From: Edaphochlamys debaryana
Taxonomy: Eukaryota > Chlorophyta > Chlorophyceae > Chlamydomonadales
Direction of reading: 5' to 3'
DNA length: 64,000 nucleotides
Assembly (NCBI GenBank): GCA_016858145.1
Contig: JAEHOE010000128.1
Coordinates: forward strand, 301,781 to 365,780
The notes under the pieces are model-generated. The model had not been told where the DNA came from and ran no database searches. It saw only the letters and a program-made list of their open reading frames with translations. Numbering within the stretch: the first letter of the stretch is position 1; each line of letters opens with the position of its first letter. Below, piece after piece: positions 49,801 through 55,918 of this stretch. The position numbers were made by a program, and so were the translations under genes.

Positions 49801-50526
49801 GGCTTTGATAGGTGTGCCTGGGGGTAGCAAGTCTGCTCTGAGGATTGAGTGAGAGGCACCTGTGTCCAGCAGAACCCTGATCTTCTTTCTGCCAAGGTAG
49901 ACTATCAGGATCAGTGCCTTCTGAGGGTTAGCCAGCCTTAGGCTTGGCAGGGGGGCAGGGGGATCATACCAAACTTCCACTCCCCAGGGAGTGCCAGCCA
50001 TGCTGTGCCTTTGCTTCCCTGGCCCTGGAGCAGTGAAGAGCCCCACTGATCCCTTAGGATACGATTGGAGAAGAGTCATGCCATCTGTGATGTGCGACTC
50101 GTGCTTGCTATACCACTTGGGAAACACGAAGACTGCTGAGGTGTTGTGGGGGTCAGAAGCTTTGCATCTCTTGTAATGTCTGACCCATGCCCCCAGCTGG
50201 CCCGAAAACGGCGGGTTAACCCACACGTGCTGCCCAGCGATATTTTGCTTGAAGAAAGAGTTGCCCGGGTGGGCGTAGGTGGCACAGTGAGCATTCGAGC
50301 CATCAGCGTTACAGCATGCGTCGAAGGTAAAGTCGCGACCCGTTATCATCTGGATGCGGCTAAATTCCTCGCGCGAAAACATCCTATCGGAGTTCAGTTT
50401 AGTCGGTGGGTCGGCATCGCTCGCGCGACCTTTGCCATCCCCATCCTGACCCGAAATCGCCTGCTCGTGCCCACTATCACGACTCGCAGCGGGGCAGCCA
50501 CCCTTGCCTACACACTGCGCAACACC
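46810..50526 (-). CDS. Pol polyprotein of the chromovirus (MTase-like, protease, RT, RNase H, integrase), truncated
   Basis: Open from just after the gag stop (50527) to a TGA at 46810; the first ATG is at 50382 (1190 residues). Counting from that ATG: residues 1-145 resemble phage-type Dam adenine methyltransferases (FTFDACCNADG, WVNPPFSGQLGAWVRHY near 56); the aspartic protease site LLDTGASHS is near 171; the reverse transcriptase core YLDDVIVFS is near 597; RNase H with TDHNPNTYLE near 800; the integrase zinc site (H...H...CAQC) near 920; catalytic MDFITHL near 1008, SDRGSQF near 1070 and the third acidic residue in QTERVHRTLQE. The end after the integrase core is lost at a palindrome. The frame is the same as gag. 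RT, protease and RNase H key residues are intact. Confidence 0.9.
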   Translation of the reverse strand, partial: GVAQCVGKGGCPAASRDSGHEQAISGQDGDGKGRASDADPPTKLNSDRMFSREEFSRIQMITGRDFTFDACCNADGSNAHCATYAHPGNSFFKQNIAGQHVWVNPPFSGQLGAWVRHYKRCKASDPHNTSAVFVFPKWYSKHESHITDGMTLLQSYPKGSVGLFTAPGPGKQRHSMAGTPWGVEVWYDPPAPLPSLRLANPQKALILIVYLGRKKIRVLLDTGASHSILRADLLPPGTPIKATPTIQVEVADGKLQPLAGAATITIQVQKYLGSFQVLLMPTLLPGIDLVLGMDWMEANGVQLDIPARTCYLSTPNGSARKPCLLVAEGATPTPESGGEEEVTNAGIQAMKLCCALLAASSPDIMSAAAARRAIRRNTPGCLVVVREAKPTLEQLLAQGQNSTTLAVAQGHSSGDTQPPPPPPPPLFPKTTSLLAAEVKEDTATQATQAQSGLIPQEQLNALLEEYKAVFEPISGLPPERPVGHVIDLELGARPVFSRNYRLSPAEQAEVKRQVEDLLKKGLIQPSQSPWGAPVLFAAKTDGGLRMCIDYRAVNKQTVKNRFPIPNPEDLFDALQGATIFSSVDLQSGYHQIRIQESDVPKTAFRTPDGHYEFLVLSMGLANAPSTFQAVMASVFRPQIKLGYVLVYLDDVIVFSKTPEEHLQHLRAVLEALKAEKLQAKLSKCEFNRAELKFLGMVVSREGLKVDDSKVATVRNWPTPKDISSLRGFLGLANYFRKFIQGYSTLVAPLTKLTGDKVPFEWGPEQHEAMEGVKYALTTAPVLRFPDPNKPYEVISDASLVGTGAVLMQEQHPVAYTSAKFTPAERNYTTTEQELLGVINALKQWRCYLEGPQITLVTDHNPNTYLETQQNLDKLSRRRVRWVEFLSRFNYTWEYRPGRINVADPLSRMHVAMLCLAMQTRSTLSSQLPQQLKDGYQADPFFSDQQKLADSGIVRRADGLYIRREDGCLVVPDHHNLRYQIMHESHASPYAGHRGTERTLELIRRQFWWPGITANVRSHVAGCAQCAVNKPLLQKPGGLLQPLPIPEGQWDSVSMDFITHLPRTVAGHTAIATFVDRLSKMVRVAPTTDEVTAEGLAKLFVDNVVCSHGYPTEVVSDRGSQFISKFWAEVCRLCGIERKLSSSFHPQTDGQTERVHRTLQEILRNYVSPAHNDWDDKLIMAEFAINNSCNASTGLTPFQLNYRFTPRLPTWIGLDKSRVPAAGAHCRDQQEMVTSRRRH

Positions 50527-52473
50527 TCACTCGCGGCCCTGGTCCGCCTCGCGGTTGTGCTGCGTGCACGCGCGCCACTTGCGCTTGTTGCCTGCCGCGT
50601 CGCAGAGAGTGCACCAGCCCTTCTTCTTGAGGGCCGCCTCGTACGCGTCGTCGTCGTCGTGCTTGGGCCGCTTGAAGCCGTTGCCGCGGCGCGGGTTGCT
50701 GGGGCCCGGACCCGGGTTGTAACCGGCACCCAGCGTGTCCAGCTTCTGGAGGGCCTGCGATTTGCGTTGGGAGGAGAGGCGGTTGTATGACTTGTCAAAT
50801 TTGCCCTTGCGCTTGAAGTGCGACTTGTCGTGCCTCAGCGCCGCGAGGTTGGCCTGCTTGGCATCCTCGTCCGAGCTACAGCCCTCCAATTCGCTCCCCG
50901 TTTCTTGCGCGGCCGCGACGGCTATGGATGCGCGTGTGGATTTGCTAACGTTGAAGCAGTGCTCTGCTGCGTATGCCGCGCGAATCGCGGACTCGAGAGT
51001 CGCGTGCCGCCGGTTGTTCTCGTCTACCGCGGCCGCTTTCGCTAGAGAAGGAAGCATGTGGTGGAAGAAGTGAAAGATCTTGTCCACCTCGGCCATGTCG
51101 GGTGCGTCTAGCAGGAGCGCCTGCATTTTCTGCACGTACACCCCGACCGGCATCCCCGGAGTCTGTTTGACCTCGCCCGCAGCTAGGCGCTCGCGCGTCT
51201 CTAAGGGCTCGTGCTTGCGCGATGCGTCACCGAAAGCTAGCGCGAACTCCCTTGCGAGGCATTCCCCCGTGAGGACTCGCTGCTGCGCTGCGTAATTCCG
51301 TGTGAGCGCGTCGAACCAGGACGCTGCGTCTGCTACGAGGAAGCTCTGGAAGTTGCTGACCTCGTTCATACCGGTGCGCAACATGTAGTGCACTACCGAG
51401 TTGAACCAAACGCGTCGGTCCCCGCACTTAGAGTCATCCCGCTCTACATTGCCCGATAGGGTCGGTGGCTTAGGGATGTGCCTAGCGTATGGTGCGGGGC
51501 GCAACCCATCCATCCCAGGACTCGCCTGCTGCACCAGGCCCTCCAGGTTGGCCAGCTGGTTGCTGTGCACATTCTGGTTGGAGCTGATTGCGTTGAGGTG
51601 GGAGCCCATGGTGCCCTGGGAGGTGTTGATCATGGCCGCCTGCTGCTGCACGTTGTTGAGTGCGCCCATGACGGACGTGTTGAGCATGGAGCCCATGGCC
51701 TGCTGGGTCTCCGAGAGCCACGACACGCCCATGCCGACCGCGTTAACCTTGCCCGTCAGCACGTGGAAGTGCTGGTCGAAGCTGCCGGCGGGAATGGTCG
51801 GCACCGCCATCGGGTTGGGCTGGGCCTGGGCGGCCGGGGCCGTCTGCGCAGGAAGGATAGAAGCACGGGGCTCAGTTTGGCCTTGTAGTGCATTTTGCGC
51901 GAGAGTCGCTGCTTGGGCCTGCTGGGCCTGCTGCCCGAATTGCGGGAATTGTTGGTTTAGCGCGTGCAGCCTGTTGCGGAATATGTGGACCTGTGCTGCC
52001 GCTTGCTCCCGTGCTTGTGCCTGGCGCTGTGCCGCGGTGGGCGGTGCATTGCTCGGTCCCCCGGCATCAGTCACTCGCTGCGCGTCGGCCCCCAGGTTAA
52101 GGAGTGCTATTGCTGCGTCTTGCTGAATGTTAGCGGACTCGGCGCCAGCGTTGCTTTGCATACGCTCGCGGATTTGGTCGGCCCCTTGGGGTCCATCGGG
52201 TTGTGCTTCTCGCCGTGGCGAACCCAGCGCGCTAGCGGCTACGCTGCCTAGTGCTTGGATTACCGCGACTAGTGCAGAGGTCGCTGCGGCGGGGGTAAGC
52301 GAGCGAAGTCGCGAGACGAGCCCACTGACCTCATTGCTCGGCGGGTTGTTGTTGCCGTTAGCGGCAGCCGCGGCAGCCGCGGCAGCCGCAGCCTGCGCAG
52401 CCGCGTCGTCGACGTCCATGTTGCGCAGAGGGGAGCGCTGGCTCTCCTGCTGCTGCTGCTGCTCGGCAGACAT
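50527..52473 (-). CDS. Gag of the chromovirus
   Basis: 648 residues from the ATG at 52473. This start follows the leader after the primer-binding site; an upstream in-frame ATG (52569) lies inside the LTR and is unlikely. The N-terminus is Gln-rich then Ala/Asn-rich; the middle (FLVADAASWFDALTRNYAAQ, ECLAREFALAFGD) is a capsid-type retrotransposon gag domain; the C-terminus has a basic stretch and a CTLC...CTQH zinc-knuckle-like motif for RNA binding. The UGA stop at 50527-50529 is the only interruption between gag and pol, which share one frame. Confidence 0.88.
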   Translation of the reverse strand: MSAEQQQQQESQRSPLRNMDVDDAAAQAAAAAAAAAAANGNNNPPSNEVSGLVSRLRSLTPAAATSALVAVIQALGSVAASALGSPRREAQPDGPQGADQIRERMQSNAGAESANIQQDAAIALLNLGADAQRVTDAGGPSNAPPTAAQRQAQAREQAAAQVHIFRNRLHALNQQFPQFGQQAQQAQAATLAQNALQGQTEPRASILPAQTAPAAQAQPNPMAVPTIPAGSFDQHFHVLTGKVNAVGMGVSWLSETQQAMGSMLNTSVMGALNNVQQQAAMINTSQGTMGSHLNAISSNQNVHSNQLANLEGLVQQASPGMDGLRPAPYARHIPKPPTLSGNVERDDSKCGDRRVWFNSVVHYMLRTGMNEVSNFQSFLVADAASWFDALTRNYAAQQRVLTGECLAREFALAFGDASRKHEPLETRERLAAGEVKQTPGMPVGVYVQKMQALLLDAPDMAEVDKIFHFFHHMLPSLAKAAAVDENNRRHATLESAIRAAYAAEHCFNVSKSTRASIAVAAAQETGSELEGCSSDEDAKQANLAALRHDKSHFKRKGKFDKSYNRLSSQRKSQALQKLDTLGAGYNPGPGPSNPRRGNGFKRPKHDDDDAYEAALKKKGWCTLCDAAGNKRKWRACTQHNREADQGRE

Positions 52474-52530
52474 CTCGTCTAAAGTTGAGAATCGGAAGAG
52501 AGAGACTAAGAAAGCGACTAGTTCGAACAG

Positions 52531-52544
52531 AGCTGCTCGCACCA
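52531..52544 (-). promoter_or_regulatory. Primer-binding site of the chromovirus
   Basis: On the minus strand TGGTGCGAGCAGCT begins one base after the CCCTTACA end of the 5' LTR. TGG pairs with the CCA end of a tRNA, so the primer tRNA should end AGCTGCTCGCACCA. The same 14 bases are found in the TRIM. Confidence 0.85.
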
Positions 52545-52545
52545 G

Positions 52546-52758
52546 TGTAAGGGAACGACTACCAAACATAAGACACCGTCCAAGTGAGCCAGATGGCGCT
52601 TACAAACGCCGGGAAGGCAGGGGCCTTAAGACCACTGGGCAGTTGGAGATTGGAGGACCTGTGCCCTCTAGTGGGCCTGTCCGACAGGCTTCCGTAGATA
52701 CATAGTGGTACTCGTAGAGTGACGTTTGGCCTTTGGCCTTTGACCTTTAGCCTTCCGT
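52546..52758 (-). repeat. 5' LTR of the chromovirus (right), truncated
   Basis: 213 of 254 LTR bases. The missing 41 bases would be the outer (U3) start of the 5' LTR. After two extra bases (AG) the TRIM begins at 52761. Confidence 0.9.
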
Positions 52759-52760
52759 AG

Positions 52761-53105
52761 TGTAACGGTAGGATTCCTGCCTAGGCATCAACCAGTGCAC
52801 TAAACCTCTTGTTACAGTGGTGCGAGCAGCTAGGAATGCTCGGAAAGCGCCCAGACTTTATGAAGTCCCGGGTTCGAGCCCGGACTAGGCGCACAAGAGG
52901 AACCGATGCCCCAACTCTGCACTCGACACGGGGACCGTGAGCACGCGAAAGGGACATAGAGCCTATAAGTGCCGGGGAGCTTGGGCTTGGGCCCTCTGAC
53001 TACTACGGTAGTTGACTCGCAGGGACTCTCGTGATCAGGTGGGGAGGAGTGTAACGGTAGGATTCCTGCCTAGGCAACAACCAGTGCACTAAACCTCTTG
53101 TTACA
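52761..53105 (+). mobile_element. 345-bp TRIM-type miniature LTR retroelement
   Basis: Two 56-bp LTRs (52761-52816 and 53050-53105, one mismatch) begin TGTAAC and end GTTACA. The internal 233 bases start with the primer-binding site TGGTGCGAGCAGCT (52818-52831) and end with the polypurine tract AGGTGGGGAGGAG (53037-53049), both shared with the neighbouring chromovirus; the 20 bases before the tract are also related (CTCGCAGGGACTCTC). There is no coding capacity. It is therefore a non-autonomous element that would depend on chromovirus proteins (inference). Confidence 0.88.
52847..52893 (+). other. tRNA-like fold with B-box inside the TRIM
   Basis: GCGCCCAG (52847-52854) can pair with CTAGGCGC (52885-52892) in 7 of 8 positions. 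Enclosed are a GACTT/AAGTC hairpin and a CCGGG/CCCGG hairpin whose loop and stem give GGTTCGAGCC, a perfect match to the Pol III B-box (GGTTCGANNCC). There is no room for normal D and anticodon arms, so it is not a functional tRNA gene; it may be a shrunken tRNA relic or a Pol III element. Confidence 0.5.
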
Positions 53106-53110
53106 CGAGG
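53106..53110. repeat. Target site duplication CGAGG, right
   Basis: Matches 46117-46121 at the other end of the composite element. Confidence 0.75.
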
Positions 53111-55604
53111 CATCGTTTGGTGCGGCGGCAGCCTTGTCGGAAAGTGTTCCCCGCCAAGCAAACCCCCTGCAAACCCTGTCTCGTTGGCGTGCCCGCGCTC
53201 CGGGAGCGTGCAACTGACTCTGTGAACCCTTGTGTCGGGTAGACCTTGTCAGAAAGTGTTCCCCAGCTTGGCCCAGATGCCCGAAGGGGGGCCAGGAGGG
53301 GCCAAAACCTTTGGTACATGGGCACGAAACATGGGTCTCCAGGGGAGAATCCTTCGTGACCCCTGCACAAAAGGTGCCAAAACGCTTTCGTGCAGAGCCC
53401 TCAGAATCGAAACTTGCACGAGAACGAAAGGAAGATAGCAGCACTACTGCGCGCAGCTGTATGTGCCAGAAAGTTCACCATACCTCGGACTCCCGCCAAC
53501 GTCCGCCGCCGCTTGCCCCCCCCCCAACCGCTGGCGCCCTCTGCGGGTCTGCGGCTGTGCCTTTCAACTGCCGCCGCCTGGCTGTCAGATGTGCTTCGGG
53601 CGCCAACGGTCCCGCGCTCAACAATCTGCTTGCGCCCTACTATACGGTCTCGCGCTGGGAGACGCAGTCATATACGGAGCCATGAACAACCATCGGGGGT
53701 GAGCCAGCGGGGCGGAGCAGGTCAGGGGCGGCCCCCTGAGGGGTGTTGCTTGTAGGCTTAGCTTCCAGCGCCTCGCTCCCCAGTCGCTCGTCCCCCCTTA
53801 CGCCCCCCTTCATTCCCAGGCAACCGACGGCGGCTCCGACATTGCCAACGTTCCGGCTGGCGGCTGGCTGCGTAAGGTGCGATGATGGTGCGTGGTCGGT
53901 TGGGTCTTGGGTGCGGCTTTTGGGGCTTTCAATTGCGGGGCGACCGGAGGCGCGGAGGCATCCCGGGACGGAAAAGGAAAGCCCTAGGGAGACACCAGGA
54001 GAAATGCATTAAACCGCAAGTGTCGGTGGAAGCCCTGGAAACCTGAATTGAAGAGGGAGGGCGGAAGGTCCCAACTCCTACTCGGAGTTGGGATTGGTGC
54101 CAACCGATGCATGGGGAGGCCGCTCGTCCCCCGGCGCCCAAGGGGGCGCCCAGGTAGGGGGCCCCCAAGTCGCCTGCCTTGGCTTCGGCCGCCTGGACGC
54201 ATGGTCTGCTCGCAAAATCAGGGTTGCGGGTAGGGATTGCACTTTGTTGGCCTCATCCCCTCGGCCCCCCGCGCGCTCGGCTGCCTGCCTACGGTGGCCA
54301 TGCGTGTATCTCCCAACAATAGGGACCAAATAAACAAAATGTATTTGGTATAGTACAGGCCTCACGAGCCCCTGGAAGGCTGGCACACGGAGCGGGCTGA
54401 GGTGGGGGCTGAGGTGGGGGCTGGACGCGCGGGGTTATAGCGGCGCTGGTGGCTACCGGAGGCTAAGAGGGGGAGGCTGGGTACTAAAGCACGTCTCAGG
54501 AGGTGAGTCTGGTGCCTGCGGACAAGGCTCCGGGCAAGGAGGCGGCGGTGGTTGCGGACGCGGCTGGCAGGTGGGGGGCGGGGGTCAATGCAACGTGCAA
54601 CAGCCGGGGGCGGCGCGGCGGGGGTGGAGCGTTCTGCCGGAGCTGCTGCTCATGGGCGCGCTAACGCAGTGGGGCTTGGGGAAGGCGAACTTGGCGAGGG
54701 AGTCAGCCACTAGAGAGGATTCGCAAGGTCCGCCTGACAGACGCGAACTCCACATGCATGCCCTGCTGCCAAAACCGGTGGCCCAAAACCGCACTGCGCC
54801 TACTGTTGCGCCGTACCTCGACTCGGGATATCTGTAGCCGAGGTCCCCACAAACTGGTACACAATAGACACACAGCGCCACACTAGTATCACCACATACT
54901 ACCGAGCAGAGCTCGAAGCAGCGCTGGGGCGGTCGATGCGATGTCCCTCGTTACGGTGTTCCGCAAGTGCTGGTTCCTCGGAAGGATCTACAGAAAGGTG
55001 ATGCTTGCAGTGGAGGCTGCGCTACTGGCTTGTGTTTTGCCACGACTCCTGACGCCATGCGCGCGCAGGTCGAGCCGGAACGATGGCCTGCTTCCGTCAA
55101 CCCTCGCTTTCGGAGCAATAACTTCATGGTTGCGCCCGCTGCTGAGGCTGTGAAGGGTGAGCCTTGCACCTTGCACCTTGCACCTTGCAAGCACCAAGCC
55201 GACTGCTGTGGATGGGTGGCCCGACGAGGTTGCTCGACTGCAAGCCCACCTTTCTAACCTCATTGGGCTGTGCTGCTTCCTGCAGATGACCGTGCAATGC
55301 GCGACGCCCTGTGGAAACTGCAGTAAGGGGTACGACCATGTGACCGGTCCCTGGCATGCCTGGGCGAGTGGCCCATACAGTGGTACCAGGCATGCCTGGC
55401 AATTACCTCCTCAAAACGCTTGTTTAATGCATGATTATATAAGCACTAACCTATGCGCGATCGCTGGAGCTGAAGCCGCGACGAACGGTTGACCATGAGC
55501 GGACATGTCGCCCGCGACATGAACAGCCCACTCGCAGCCAAACCCAAGTCCATACCGCCAACCTGGGCGTGGTGCAAGCTAGGAGCTTAAGTGCACGTAT
55601 ATAT
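53111..55604. other. Subtelomeric non-coding region
   Basis: No gene supported. Contains two copies of a CCTTGTC(G/A)GAAAGTGTTCCCC phrase (about 53132-53152 and 53244-53264) and a small CTTGCAC tandem repeat at about 55160-55190. Composition is less GC-rich than to the left. Confidence 0.5.
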
Positions 55605-55918
55605 GTAACCATAAGGTATCGCTGGGCCGGCGGGCAGGCGGTGGGGGCACTCGGGTGGGTGGGTTTTAGCCTACCTGTTGTGGGATTGGGTGCACCCCGA
55701 GGTCACGAATCCCACGTCGCGATGCCTAGCTCCGCCGGCGCAGGCCTGACCGGAAGCGCCCCCGCAGGTCACATCTAGGGACCATAAGCTATCGCTAGGC
55801 CGGCGGGCAGGCGGCGGGGGCACTCAGGTGGGTGGGATTGAGCCTGTTGTGGGATTCGGTGCACCCCGAGGTCATGAATCCCACGTCGCGATGCCTAGCT
55901 CCGCCGGCGCAGGCCTGA
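55605..55918. repeat. Two direct copies of a 140-base unit next to the LINE 3' end
   Basis: Units at about 55605-55749 and 55778-55918 share long identical stretches (for example GGCCGGCGGGCAGGCGG and CCCACGTCGCGATGCCTAGC) and differ by scattered substitutions and a small indel. The second ends at the hexamer tail of the LINE. Confidence 0.8.

Larger units (their letters stand above)
46122..53105 (-). mobile_element. Ty3/Gypsy chromovirus fused to a miniature LTR element (composite insertion)
   Basis: A 7-kb insertion flanked by CGAGG repeats. On the minus strand the order is: 5' LTR (right, truncated), primer-binding site, gag, pol (methyltransferase-like module, aspartic protease, reverse transcriptase, RNase H, integrase), chromodomain fragment, polypurine tract, 3' LTR (left). 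The order integrase last, plus a chromodomain, marks the chromovirus branch of Ty3/Gypsy. The two LTR copies differ at one of 213 comparable positions, so the insertion is recent. The outer 41 bases of the right LTR are missing, and a complete 345-bp TRIM in the opposite orientation takes their place. Confidence 0.9.

Noticed and set aside
50146..50790. Plus-strand frames across the gag/pol region and other frames opposite gag (for example 51401-52126)
   Set aside because: Shadows of the chromovirus coding strand, which has unmistakable protease, RT and integrase motifs.
52818..52893. Complete tRNA gene inside the TRIM
   Set aside because: T-arm loop has six rather than seven bases, no proper D or anticodon arm fits, and the first 14 bases are the primer-binding site.
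55605..55918. CRISPR-like or satellite array
   Set aside because: Only two diverged copies without regular spacers; CRISPR arrays are not expected in a eukaryotic chromosome.
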